64,000 bases of DNA, taken from positions 992,001 through 1,056,000 of the forward strand of contig JADJCA010000001.1 in NCBI GenBank assembly GCA_016703425.1, given 5' to 3'. Made by a program: the position numbers and the translations under genes. Source of the DNA: Myxococcales bacterium (GTDB taxonomy: Bacteria > Myxococcota_A > Polyangia > Polyangiales > Polyangiaceae). This document shows, one piece after another, positions 43,490 to 52,344 of the stretch. The notes under the pieces were generated by a model. It had not been told where the DNA came from, made no database searches, and worked only from the letters and a program-made list of their open reading frames with translations. Position 1 is the stretch's first letter. Each line of letters opens with the position of its first letter.

Positions 43490-44533
43490 TCACGCGAACG
43501 ACTTCATCCACTTTTTGAACGCCGCGCCGTAGCGCTTCTGCGCCTTCTTCACGATGGCGTCGGGCTTGGGAACGGTCTTGAGGCCGACATTCTCGGCGAG
43601 CCAGGTGCGATACGCGTCGTTCTCTGGACGCGGCTCGTGGTCCGGCGACTTGTAGTACGAGACGCCGTCCCAATCGACCATCGGCTCGACGTCGCCCGCC
43701 ACGATCGCGAGGAGGCCTGCGAGGTTCTCGGCAACGACGTGCTCGCCGCCCTCGTCGCCAAAGACGACGACCGGCATCTCCTCCACGGTCTTGGCTGTGC
43801 CGTCGTTCCACGCGGCGTAGACGGAGCCCGTGCCGTTGGCGCCGGCGATGGGCAAGAGCGCTTCGAGGAACCTCTTCTCGTTCGCCTTGGAGGCGACAGG
43901 CTTGCCGTCCGGGGCGCAGGAGCCCTTGAACAATCCCTTGTCGTCTGTCGCGAGGGCGAAACATTCGGAGTACATCTCCGCGCCGACGTCGTTCTGAAAC
44001 TGGACGAGCTTGGCGAGCACCGCGGGCAGGCCGTGCTTGCCGAAGTTCTTGGCGTACTTCTTTTCGTCGAGCATCGGGATGAGCGTCCCGTCCATCTCGA
44101 TGCGGCGCCCTTTGGCGTCGAAGTTCTTCCACTTCGAGAGTCCCTTGCGGATGTACGTCTCCTCGACGCGGAAGACCTTCTTGTACTCGGGCCCGGAGAT
44201 CGCGAGCTCCGTCGTGGGGTTCTTGGACTTTTGGTAGTGGATGACCTCGCCGGGCACCGGCTTGCCGTCGACGTGGACGCATTTGACCGAATAGGTGCCG
44301 TCGGGATGCAATCGCGTGAACGTCTCCTTCCGGCCGCCGTCCTCGAAGTGCGAGACGCAGCAGAGGTGGCCGGTCGTGCGCCACCAGTAGCGCCACTCGC
44401 CGACGGGCTTGCCCTTCTTGTCGAGCTTGCCGAGCTCCCATTGCTCGTCCGGAGCGTTGTACTTTGCGTCGGCAGGCACGCCCTTGGGCTTCTTGGGTTC
44501 GGGCGCCTTCTTGGTGGTCTTCACGGCTCGCAT
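43490..44533 (-). CDS. YwqK/MORN-like protein
   Basis: This 347-residue protein begins with a Lys-rich tail (VKTTKKAPEPKKPKGVPADA) and then MORN/YwqK-type strands: WELGKLDKKGKPVGEWRYWW, SHFEDGGRKETFTRLHPDGT, KPVPGEVIHYQKSKN, VEETYIRKGLSKWKNFDAKG. Such YwqK proteins are described as antitoxin-like in Firmicutes. The C-terminal 150 residues are a mixed domain (GTGSVYAAWNDGTAKTVEEM, VAENLAGLLAIVAGDVEPMV) resembling SMI1-neighbour proteins. No partner toxin is near. The start is the internal ATG that leaves the basic tail; the 15 codons upstream are Arg-rich and probably not translated. Confidence 0.5.
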   Translation of the reverse strand: MRAVKTTKKAPEPKKPKGVPADAKYNAPDEQWELGKLDKKGKPVGEWRYWWRTTGHLCCVSHFEDGGRKETFTRLHPDGTYSVKCVHVDGKPVPGEVIHYQKSKNPTTELAISGPEYKKVFRVEETYIRKGLSKWKNFDAKGRRIEMDGTLIPMLDEKKYAKNFGKHGLPAVLAKLVQFQNDVGAEMYSECFALATDDKGLFKGSCAPDGKPVASKANEKRFLEALLPIAGANGTGSVYAAWNDGTAKTVEEMPVVVFGDEGGEHVVAENLAGLLAIVAGDVEPMVDWDGVSYYKSPDHEPRPENDAYRTWLAENVGLKTVPKPDAIVKKAQKRYGAAFKKWMKSFA

Positions 44534-44597
44534 GATTCCCGGCGAGCGCCGTCGGCGCAACGCGCGGCTGGATCGCACCCACGTTAATTCATTCCCC

Positions 44598-45311
44598 TCA
44601 GCGCGGCCTTAGGCCCTCGAGCACGAGGCCCACCAACTCGGCGGCAGCCGCCGCCGGAGGTCCGAGCCGCTTTGGTCGCGTGAGCCCCTCGAACACGAGC
44701 TCCTCGACGGCGCCGACGACGGCGTGGCTGCTGACGAACGGCGACGCAGGCCGCAGGAGGCCATGGCGCTGCGCCGCCTCCGTAAGTCCGAGGGCGTGGC
44801 GGCGAACGTCGGTGGCGAGCAGCACCAGCGGCGCGCGCGCGCCGCGCTTGGCGCCGCGGGCCTCCTGCAAGTAGAGCCGGACGACGTCGGTGGCGGCGAG
44901 GATGATGACGGCGAGCTGCGCGGCGAGCGTCTCGTAGGCGTCGACGAGCGCCTCGCGGGTCTTTGCGGCAAGGAGCGCGCCCTCGCAGGTGGCAAAGGCG
45001 CCACGCAGTTGCGTCGCGACGGGTTTGACGACATGAGCGACCAACGATTCGAGGTCGTCGAAGTACCGGTAGAAGCTCCCCTTGGCCATGCCGGCGGCTA
45101 AGACGACTCCGTCGACGGTGACCGCGTCGAGGCCCTGCTCGAGAAACAGCGCGAGGCCCGCTCGCTCAAGAGACGCGACGCGCTCACGCCGGTTTTTGTC
45201 CCGCGCACCGCCCTCGGGGCCCGGCCGCTCCTTCGGCGGCGGACGCGAGTGAGCCCGGGCTGACCTTGACAGACCGGCGCCGCGAGGTACAAACAATGAC
45301 TGTTTGGTCAT
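44598..45311 (-). CDS. TetR-family transcriptional regulator
   Basis: This regulator of about 237 residues has its helix-turn-helix in VTVDGVVLAAGMAKGSFYRY, preceded by the helix RVASLERAGLALFLEQGLDA. The C-terminal 150 residues are helical, as in TetR ligand domains. The ATG at 45311 leaves a 40-residue Arg/Pro-rich lead before the DNA-binding domain, longer than usual, so the true start may be downstream and non-standard. The gene is divergent from the hydroxylase gene; the start codons are only 17 bp apart and an inverted repeat lies across this gene's start, consistent with repression of both. Confidence 0.8.
   Translation of the reverse strand: MTKQSLFVPRGAGLSRSARAHSRPPPKERPGPEGGARDKNRRERVASLERAGLALFLEQGLDAVTVDGVVLAAGMAKGSFYRYFDDLESLVAHVVKPVATQLRGAFATCEGALLAAKTREALVDAYETLAAQLAVIILAATDVVRLYLQEARGAKRGARAPLVLLATDVRRHALGLTEAAQRHGLLRPASPFVSSHAVVGAVEELVFEGLTRPKRLGPPAAAAAELVGLVLEGLRPR
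45266..45311 (+). promoter_or_regulatory. hydroxylase promoter with overlapping TetR-type operator
   Basis: TTGACA at 45266-45271 and TACAAA at 45288-45293 are separated by 16 nt, a good sigma70 promoter for the rightward gene. CAAACAATGACTGTTTG at 45290-45306 is a perfect 6+5+6 inverted repeat covering the -10. ATGACTGTTTGGTCAT at 45296-45311 is a second overlapping palindrome that includes the TetR start codon. Confidence 0.6.
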
Positions 45312-45327
45312 CTTTTTGGAGGATGCC

Positions 45328-45858
45328 ATGATTGGTTTCCCGCTGGGGATTCTGTACGCAAACGCTCTCGAGTGGGGCCTCCATCGCTTCGTGCTCCACG
45401 GTCTGGGGCGCTCGAAGCAGAGCACCTTCGCGTTTCACTGGCACGAGCACCACCGGACTTCGCGAAAACACGGCATGCGCGACGCCGCCTACGAAGCGCC
45501 GCTGAGCCTCGGCGCCGGCGTCGGCAACGCCCAGAACAAGGAGGCGCTGCTCCTCGTCGGCATGGGGCTCTTGCACGCCCCCTTGGCCTTCGTGGCCCCT
45601 TGGTTCGCGGCCGCGCTCGCCGTCTCGGGCGTCACCTACTACCACGTGCACAAGCGCTCCCATCTCGATGGCGCGTGGGCCAAAAGGCACCTCCGCTGGC
45701 ACTTCGACCACCACATGGGTGGCGACCAAGACGCGAACTACTGCGTCACGTTTCCCTTGATGGACTACGTGATGGGCACGCGAAAGACCCACGTGCCCAC
45801 CGCCGAGCGTGAGCCGCGCGAACCCGTGCACAAGACCGAGGCATCGGCACTGCGCTGA
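45328..45858 (+). CDS. His-box fatty acid hydroxylase/beta-carotene-hydroxylase-like membrane protein
   Basis: This 176-residue di-iron membrane protein belongs to the sterol desaturase/fatty acid hydroxylase family. The His boxes are WGLHRFVLHG, HWHEHHR, YYHVHKRSH and HLRWHFDHH, which supply the iron ligands. Hydrophobic segments (IGFPLGILYANALEW, ALLLVGMGLLHAPLAFVAPW, FAAALAVSGVTYY) span the membrane. The ATG has GGAGG nine bases ahead. It follows a TTGACA/TACAAA promoter with a palindromic operator, next to a divergent TetR gene that probably represses it. It could hydroxylate a lipid or carotenoid; the substrate is not deducible. Confidence 0.8.
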   Translation: MIGFPLGILYANALEWGLHRFVLHGLGRSKQSTFAFHWHEHHRTSRKHGMRDAAYEAPLSLGAGVGNAQNKEALLLVGMGLLHAPLAFVAPWFAAALAVSGVTYYHVHKRSHLDGAWAKRHLRWHFDHHMGGDQDANYCVTFPLMDYVMGTRKTHVPTAEREPREPVHKTEASALR

Positions 45859-45897
45859 GCCGCGCCTGCCCTGCCCTGCCCTGCCCGCCTGGAGGCG

Positions 45898-47334
45898 CTA
45901 CTGGATGGGCATGTCGAGCGGATTGGTCGTACGCGGCGGCCGGCGCGGCTCGATGGCGGCCGGCGGCGGACGGCGGCGCCCGCCTTCCTTGCCGCCCTCC
46001 TTGCCACCCGACGAGGCCGACGGACCGGGCGACGGCGACGGCACCGCGGTCTCCCCCGCGTCGGCCACAGCCGCGACGGGCGCGACGACGTCCGCGACCC
46101 GCGGCGCCGCGGGTCGCTCTCCTGGATTCGCGTCGACGACCGTCGTGGCCGACGGATGAAGATCAGCGGTGGCCGGGGCGATCGGCGCGACGCGCGCGTC
46201 GGCGGTAGGCGTATCGCGCGAGCCGCGGGGGCCCGGCAAGAGCAAGACCACCACGAGCGCGCCCGCGACGAGCGCGCCGGTGGCCGCCCCCGCCGCGAGG
46301 TAACGCGATTTGCGCGACAGCGTGGGACCGGAAGACTCGTTCGTCGTCGCCGAGATCGTCGAACCGCTCAGGCCTCGCGGCGCGGGACCCGAGCCGCCGA
46401 GGTCGGCCTTCGAGCCGCGGCCGAGGCTCGACTGCTCGTCGATGATCGGCGGGAGCGGCACGCCCACCGCCAGCGAGAAGGCGTCCGAGAGCTCCTTGGC
46501 CGACGAAAACCGGTGCTCCGGGAGCTTTGCGAGAGCCTTGGCCATCCAGGCGTCGATGCCCTCGCCCACGCCAGCGGGAAGGTCCGGCACGAGCGAGCTT
46601 GGCAGCGGGTGCGCCTTGCTGCCAATGGCATGAACGAGCTGCCCGATGACCTGCGCCTCGAAGGGCAGCTGACCGGTCAGCGCCTTGAAGGCCACCACCG
46701 CCACGGCCCAGAGGTCGGCGCGGTGATCGATGTCCTTGGAGCCCATCATCTGCTCCGGGCTCATGTAGTAGGGCGTGCCGATCATCGCGTTCGTCGCCGT
46801 TCCGCTGAAGGCCGAGCTGGTCTCGCCCTTGGCAACCCCGAAGTCGAGAATCTTGACGAGGATCTCCCCTTCGTTGTCGCAGAGGAAAATGTTCTCGGGC
46901 TTGATGTCGCGGTGAACGACCCCGTTCTTGTGCGCCTTGCCGAGCCCCTTCGCGAGCTGCGAGAGCCAGCGGGCAAACACCTGCGCGTCGATGCGCCCAT
47001 CACGCTTGATGCGCTTGCCGAGGTCTTCGCCCTCGAGGTGCTCCATGGCGATGAACGGGATCCCCCCCGCCGTCGTGCCGTGGTCGAAGACCTGCACGAC
47101 GTGGGGCCCCTTGGCTCGCGCCGCCAGCGCCGCCTCACGCTCGAAGCGCGCCATCAAGACGGAGTCGTCGAGGTAGTCGCCGGACAGGAACTTCACGACG
47201 ACCTGAGTCTGCAGGACGAGGTGATCGGCGAGCCACACGCTGCCCATGGCGCCTCGGCCCAACGGCTTATCGAGACGAATGTTGGCTGTGACGAGCAGCC
47301 CCGGCTTGAGGGACGCGTCGTCGACGGCGCTCAC
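45898..47334 (-). CDS. Hanks-type Ser/Thr protein kinase with one membrane helix
   Basis: This 478-residue kinase has the Gly loop RLDKPLGRGAMGSVWLAD, catalytic Lys in VVVKFLSG, Glu in EREAALAARA, HRDIKPENIF in the catalytic loop and DFGVAKGE for metal binding. TPYYMSPEQM forms the activation segment. The domain ends near residue 285. A Ser/Gly-rich juxtamembrane region, one transmembrane helix (YLAAGAATGALVAGALVVVL) and a Pro/Ala/Ser-rich periplasmic tail follow. It lies 60 bp downstream of a PEGA/TPR-like gene on the same strand, so they may be co-expressed. Myxobacteria carry many such kinases; the substrate is unknown. Confidence 0.9.
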   Translation of the reverse strand: MSAVDDASLKPGLLVTANIRLDKPLGRGAMGSVWLADHLVLQTQVVVKFLSGDYLDDSVLMARFEREAALAARAKGPHVVQVFDHGTTAGGIPFIAMEHLEGEDLGKRIKRDGRIDAQVFARWLSQLAKGLGKAHKNGVVHRDIKPENIFLCDNEGEILVKILDFGVAKGETSSAFSGTATNAMIGTPYYMSPEQMMGSKDIDHRADLWAVAVVAFKALTGQLPFEAQVIGQLVHAIGSKAHPLPSSLVPDLPAGVGEGIDAWMAKALAKLPEHRFSSAKELSDAFSLAVGVPLPPIIDEQSSLGRGSKADLGGSGPAPRGLSGSTISATTNESSGPTLSRKSRYLAAGAATGALVAGALVVVLLLPGPRGSRDTPTADARVAPIAPATADLHPSATTVVDANPGERPAAPRVADVVAPVAAVADAGETAVPSPSPGPSASSGGKEGGKEGGRRRPPPAAIEPRRPPRTTNPLDMPIQ

Positions 47335-47394
47335 GCGAGCCTCCGCGCGGTAGGGCGACGGCGACAGCGTTGGGCAGCGCGAGGTCGGTTCACG

Positions 47395-48377
47395 TCAGAA
47401 CCTAACGCCCGAGGGAAGGACGACCGTTCCGAGCTTGCCCACGGGCACTTGTCCCGGCTCTTCCTTCGGCTTGAAGAGAAAATACCCGCCGACGACCGCG
47501 CCACCGACGACCGCCGCACCGCCGACGATCCACGGCCAGAGGGGCATCTTGGCTTCGTCTTCGAGGGAGATCTGCAGCGTCCGGGCCTCCTTCGCGGCCA
47601 CGTCGACGGACGCCTCGTGGGTCTTCTTGCCGGTCGCGGAGACGCGGACCGTGTGAGGTCCCGCAGCGAGCGCTCCCTCCCAACGCCCCGTGCCAACCAC
47701 GACACCATCGACGGCGATGGCGCCGGCGGCGTCGGTTTGGATGGCGAGGCGCGCCGCGTTGTCTTCACGGCGCAGCGTCACTTCGAGGGTGAGGTCGGTC
47801 TGACCGGGCGCCGAGACGTTGGCCGTGAACGGGACGAACCCTTCCTTCTCGACGCGCACCGCGTGGGGTCCGATGTCGATGGCGAGGTCTTGCGCGAGGG
47901 GCAACGTGCCGACGAGCTCGCCATCGACCGTGACGCGCGCGCCATCGGGTGCGTTGCGAAACGACAGAACGCTGTAAAATGCACGGAGCGCCTTCTGCGT
48001 TTCCACGGCGCTCGCCACGGCGTCAGCGGGAGGATGCCGGCGCCTTCCTTGAGGTAGCGGGCCACGAGCGTGGTGGCGCGCGCGTAGTGGCGCACGGACT
48101 TCTCACAGGCAGCCATGTTCCACAGGAGGCGGGCGTCCCGGGACAGCTCGTGCGCACGCGTGAACTGCGCGAGGGCGCCCGGCATGTCGCCGGCGGCGTA
48201 GGCTAGCTTCCCAGCGTCGTAGGCCACGCGAGCCGGGCCCGTCAGCGAAGTACCGAGCGGCTGAACCGGCTTCGCCGTCGTAGTGGGCTGGGCCCAGGCG
48301 ACGCTCGCGGTCGACGGACCGGCCAGGAGCGCGGCGGCCATCAGCCACGGTCGGAAGTGCGATCGGGACACCGTCAT
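47395..48377 (-). pseudogene. exported TPR/PEGA-domain protein, one-base frameshift
   Basis: The ATG at 48377 has AAGGAG ahead and a Sec signal (MAAALLAGPSTASVAWAQ). The first part has a TPR-like segment, VAYDAGKLAYAAGDMPGALA then QFTRAHELSRDARLLWNMAA. After KEGAGILP the frame is lost and resumes one base over as ADAVASAVETQKALRAFYSV. The second part has a PEGA domain (NAPDGARVTVDGELVGTLPL, DIGPHAVRVEKEGFVPFTAN), a second similar repeat and a membrane helix (WPWIVGGAAVVGGAVVGGYF). The break is at the CCC run near 48027-48031. Restoring one base gives about 327 residues. It is upstream of the kinase gene. Confidence 0.65.
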
Positions 48378-48548
48378 GCTCCTTGGTATTTCTACCGGAT
48401 CCTTCGAGAGTTGCCTATTCGCCGTGCGGGTGCGACCTAGGCACACGCCCCTGTAGCCGACCGTGCTCCGCCCCCATTGGACGACTGAGCGGGCCGGATG
48501 GTGTGCGGCGTCACCGAATCCACCCGTCGCGACCGCGACCGCGACCCG

Positions 48549-48644
<96 letters not shown>

Positions 48645-48673
48645 GCGGCCGGGCCGCGGGTGCCGGGCTCGCC

Positions 48674-48689
48674 AATTAGCATGCTAATT
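48674..48689. promoter_or_regulatory. perfect 16-bp AT-rich palindrome, copy 1
   Basis: AATTAGCATGCTAATT is a perfect palindrome in DNA that is otherwise about 80% GC. A second copy lies 68 bp downstream within a similar surrounding sequence. The form is that of an operator for a dimeric regulator such as MarR or TetR type. Confidence 0.55.
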
Positions 48690-48739
48690 ACCGAGACCGT
48701 CGGGGCCGGGCCCGGCCCGCCCCGCGGGCGCCAAGCTCG

Positions 48740-48759
48740 ACAATTAGCATGCTAATTGT
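48740..48759. promoter_or_regulatory. perfect 20-bp AT-rich palindrome, copy 2
   Basis: ACAATTAGCATGCTAATTGT is a perfect 20-bp palindrome containing the 16-bp core of copy 1. Flanks share CGGGxGCC and CCGTCGGGG with copy 1, so the two form an imperfect tandem repeat of 68-bp period, 140 bp upstream of the amidohydrolase start. Confidence 0.55.
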
Positions 48760-48897
48760 TGGGGGCCGTCGGGGCTCCCCCCGCCGTTTGCCGCCCCCCC
48801 CCCGCCGGCCGCCGGCCCGCGCGGCTGAGCTTCGCGTTCCGACCGACCGGACGACCGAGGGAACGCCACGGGCCCGCGGACCGGCTATCTTGGGCCC

Positions 48898-50460
48898 GTG
48901 CCCATCGCGCGACACATTCTTGGCGTTGCGTGGGCCGCCGCCGCTGCCGCGTTCTGGGCTGGCTGCGGCGACGGAGGCGGACCGGGCAGCACGTTGCCAC
49001 CAACGACCGCGCTGCCGCCCATCGAGGACGCGGGCGTCCGCGAGACCGCGACGACCATCGCTTCGCGCGACGTCGTACTGCTGGTGGGCACGGTCCTCAC
49101 GCCAGAAGGCCCCATCGACGGCGAGGTCCTCGTCGAAGGTCCGCGCATCACCTGCGTCGCGAAGGGCCAGGGGTGCCGCGGCCGCGACGTCGCCGGCCGC
49201 GCGTCGATCCTCGACACCGGCGGCGTCATCGCGCCAGGCCTCATCGACACGCACAACCACATCCTCTTCGACGTCTTCGACAACGACGATTGGCTGCCGG
49301 AGAAGGCGTACCAAAACCACGATCAATGGACGCTCGAGCCCCGCTACGGCGCGATGCTCGACGTCAAGCAGTGCCTCGCCAACGACTCGCAAGGCAAGCC
49401 CGCGTGGTGCGCACAAACGCCCTACGGGACGCGCGAGGGCAGCCTGCGTTGCGAGATGGACAAGTGGGGTGAGCTGAAAGGGCTCATCGCAGGCACAACG
49501 AGCATCGTCGGCCTTCCCGGCACGAGCGCCGCGTGTTTCGGCTCGCTGGCCCGCTCCGCCGACGTCGCCCAAAACGGGCTCGACGAAGATCGCGTGCAAA
49601 CGTCGGCGACGTTTCCTCCGTCGAACGCCACCGGCGTTTGCCAAAACTTTCAAAACCAAACCTCGGAAGCTTTCCTCGTCCATTGCGGCGAGGGGCTCGA
49701 CCAGAAGAGCAAGAACGAGTTCGCCACGCTCGGAGCGTCGTCGACGCCAGCGAACTGCCTCTACGCCGCGCAAACAACCATCACGCACGGCACGGCCTTC
49801 ACGGCCACCGAGTTTCAGACCATGGCGCAAGTGGGCATGAAGCTGACGTGGTCGCCCGCGTCGAACATCGCGCTCTACGGCGACACCACGAACATTCCCT
49901 TGGCTCGCGAGTCCGGCGTGCTCGTCGCGCTCGGCCCCGACTGGTCGATGGGAGGGAGCCAAAACCTCTTGGACGAACTGCGCTTCGCGCGCGACTGGGA
50001 CGCGGCCAAGTGGGGCGGCAAGCTCACATCGAGGGAGCTCGTCACGATGGCGACGGAGAACGGCGCCAAGGTCCTTGCCGTCGACGACAAGCTCGGCGCC
50101 ATCAAGGAGGGACTCCTCGCCGATCTCGTGGTCTTCGCCGGCGGAGCCAAAGATCCGTACGACGCGGTCGTGACGGCGACGCCGAAGCAGGTTCGCCTCG
50201 TCATGGTGGGGGGCGTCGCGCTCTACGGCGATCAGGAGTTCAAGAGCCTCGGCCCCGAGAAGCCCGGCTGCGAGGACCTCGACATCTGCGGCAAGCCGAA
50301 GTTCTTGTGCGTCGCCACGACGGCCACGGCGGACAAGCTCGGACAGACCTTCGCGGAGATCAAAGACGCGCTCGAGAACGCGATGGTCGCCGCCGATGGC
50401 GCGACGCCGAACGACGGCTGGTCGTTCGCTCCCCTCGCGCCGCTCGTCAAGTGTCCCTAA
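48898..50460 (+). CDS. amidohydrolase-family lipoprotein
   Basis: This 520-residue exported enzyme starts at a GTG preceded by TATCTT and six bases, with no Shine-Dalgarno sequence. ILGVAWAAAAAAFWAGC is the lipoprotein signal. The metal-dependent hydrolase core has the HxH motif in GLIDTHNHILFD, His in AFLVHCGEG, His in TITHGTAF, and the Asp in LVALGPDWSMGG, with NGAKVLAVDDKLGAIKEGLL at the end as in imidazolonepropionase and guanine-deaminase relatives. It probably hydrolyses a C-N bond outside the cytoplasm. Cys-rich inserts (CLANDSQGKPAWC, RCEMDKW) are extra. The substrate is unknown. Confidence 0.8.
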   Translation: MPIARHILGVAWAAAAAAFWAGCGDGGGPGSTLPPTTALPPIEDAGVRETATTIASRDVVLLVGTVLTPEGPIDGEVLVEGPRITCVAKGQGCRGRDVAGRASILDTGGVIAPGLIDTHNHILFDVFDNDDWLPEKAYQNHDQWTLEPRYGAMLDVKQCLANDSQGKPAWCAQTPYGTREGSLRCEMDKWGELKGLIAGTTSIVGLPGTSAACFGSLARSADVAQNGLDEDRVQTSATFPPSNATGVCQNFQNQTSEAFLVHCGEGLDQKSKNEFATLGASSTPANCLYAAQTTITHGTAFTATEFQTMAQVGMKLTWSPASNIALYGDTTNIPLARESGVLVALGPDWSMGGSQNLLDELRFARDWDAAKWGGKLTSRELVTMATENGAKVLAVDDKLGAIKEGLLADLVVFAGGAKDPYDAVVTATPKQVRLVMVGGVALYGDQEFKSLGPEKPGCEDLDICGKPKFLCVATTATADKLGQTFAEIKDALENAMVAADGATPNDGWSFAPLAPLVKCP

Positions 50461-50487
50461 CGAACGAGGAGGCGCGCCCGCGACGCG

Positions 50488-52149
50488 TCACCGCAGCCGG
50501 CAAGCGACGCCGGGGCCGCTCACGGCGGTGCGGCGCGAGCCTTCTTCGGCCTTCGCCTGGTACTCGGCGATGAATTTCTCCGTCGCGCGGCTGTCGTCGA
50601 CGATGTAGCCGAACTCGGCGAGGTTCGCGACGTAGGTGTTCTGCGAACCGAGGTAGAAGGCGCGGTCATCGACGATGATCGACTTCGCGTGGTTGGCGAA
50701 CGTGTTGCCGTCGGGCCAGGTCTCGCCGGCGCCCATGCGAAGGTTCATGAGCTTGAGCTTCTCGCAGACGAGCGCCGTCGGCTCCTTTCCGCCGAGCACG
50801 TCGCGGCGCCCTTCGGCGACGCCGATGAACTTCTTGCCGACCTCTTCGAGCGACCAACCGTTGTCGTAGCTGTTGTAGATCGCCTGAATGGCGCCGACGT
50901 CGCCGGGAACAGATTTCGGGTTCGAGAGGACGATGCTGATCTCGACGCCGCGCGCCATGGCCGCGATCATCGCGACCATCTGCTCTTCCGGCCAGCCCGC
51001 AAACGAGAGCCCCGCGCGCTTGAGAGGTCCGATGTCTTGCTGCGACATGCGAATCGAGCGACGCGCCGACGCGAAGAGCGCCACGAGCGCTTGATCGCTC
51101 GCGTTGGCGCCCATCCCACCGAGGCGGCCCGCGGCAATGATGGGCGTGCCGCCGGCACCGTTGCCGGTGGGCCTCGTGAGCGGCGCGGGGCACCTTTGGG
51201 CCTGGGCCTGCGGCTGAGCGCGCATGACGACTTCTTTGGAGTCGATGGGGTTGCCCTTCCCGCAGGCATAACCCCAAAGCTCATCCAGGTAGCGTGACGC
51301 ATCTCGAGCGGCGCGACCTTCCACGGCGATCCAGGTGTCGTGGACCGGATTCTTCCCGAGGTAGTGCTCATCCCACAGGTTCACTCCGCCAACCAAGCTG
51401 GCGCGCTGGTCGCGGACGATGATCTTCGAGTGGTTCCACGACGTCACGCCGTCGCGCACCGCCGCCACCGAGACGTCGATGCGTGAGCTCGCGGGGATGT
51501 CTCGCGTCACCGCGTCGTAGGTCTTCTGCGCGGAGACGAACGAGCCGGGGAAGTCCCCGAAGAGCATGCGAACGCGCGCCGGGTTCGCGCTCTCGCTCGC
51601 GTAGGTCACGGCGTTACGCACGGTCGCCTCAAAGCGTCCTTCGGGCGGCGTCAGGCTCGAGATGTCCACGCTCTCTTTGGCTTCCGTGATGGCAGACCAA
51701 ACCTCGTCGAGGAGCGCGTCCGAGTGCCCCACGCACAGCGACTTCGGTTGCGCCGTGCGGTGGGCCACGGTGGCCTTGAGCGCGGCGCACTTGCCCGCGC
51801 CGCCGCAATCGGCGTCGGAGCTGCAGCGCTTCAGGAGGAAGTCGGGCTCGCAGCCCGGCTCCTTGGCCTTGCAGCGGGCCGCCACGATCACGTTCGCTTG
51901 ACCCCAAGTATCCGCGAAGGGAATTTGCTTCACGAAGCCCGCCGGGAGGGTGTTGCCGAGCGACAGGTTCCAGGTCTTGCCCTCCTCGGCCGACTGCGTC
52001 GCTCGGAGCGCCTGGACGACGCTCTTGCCCACGTAGGAGAGCGTTCCGTCCGTGCTTGGTCCCTCGTCGGTCCCAAAGTCGTCGGGCGTCGCGGAGCACG
52101 CTGCGGCCGCGAGAAGCGCGGGCGCGAGCAGGATCCAGATGCGGGGCAT
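50488..52149 (-). CDS. phospholipase D-family lipoprotein
   Basis: This 553-residue protein starts MPRIWILLAPALLAAAAC, a lipoprotein signal. It has two HKD motifs, the catalytic pair of the PLD superfamily: NHSKIIVRDQRASLVGGVN near residue 260 and NHAKSIIVDDRAFYLGSQN near residue 505. Both keep His, Lys and Asp, so phosphodiester hydrolysis or transfer is likely. The region RCSSDADCGGAGKCAALK is a Cys-rich insert. The protein could cleave lipids or nucleic acids at the cell surface. The start is the ATG that begins the signal; the 23 codons upstream are Arg-rich. Confidence 0.85.
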   Translation of the reverse strand: MPRIWILLAPALLAAAACSATPDDFGTDEGPSTDGTLSYVGKSVVQALRATQSAEEGKTWNLSLGNTLPAGFVKQIPFADTWGQANVIVAARCKAKEPGCEPDFLLKRCSSDADCGGAGKCAALKATVAHRTAQPKSLCVGHSDALLDEVWSAITEAKESVDISSLTPPEGRFEATVRNAVTYASESANPARVRMLFGDFPGSFVSAQKTYDAVTRDIPASSRIDVSVAAVRDGVTSWNHSKIIVRDQRASLVGGVNLWDEHYLGKNPVHDTWIAVEGRAARDASRYLDELWGYACGKGNPIDSKEVVMRAQPQAQAQRCPAPLTRPTGNGAGGTPIIAAGRLGGMGANASDQALVALFASARRSIRMSQQDIGPLKRAGLSFAGWPEEQMVAMIAAMARGVEISIVLSNPKSVPGDVGAIQAIYNSYDNGWSLEEVGKKFIGVAEGRRDVLGGKEPTALVCEKLKLMNLRMGAGETWPDGNTFANHAKSIIVDDRAFYLGSQNTYVANLAEFGYIVDDSRATEKFIAEYQAKAEEGSRRTAVSGPGVACRLR

Positions 52150-52344
52150 ATTCCCCAACGAGCAGCTTCCATGCCTTGTTGGTGCCTGCACGAAACGCCT
52201 CGGCGGAGCCGCGCCCAAGCGCCGCTCGGCGCTTTTGACCTCATGTCCCTAGACCCGTGCCCCGGTGCGGATCCACCAGTCCCATTCCGGCAGAGTCCCG
52301 GCAAAGACCCCGCTTCCCTCCGGAATCTGTCGTAGCGTCGGCCC

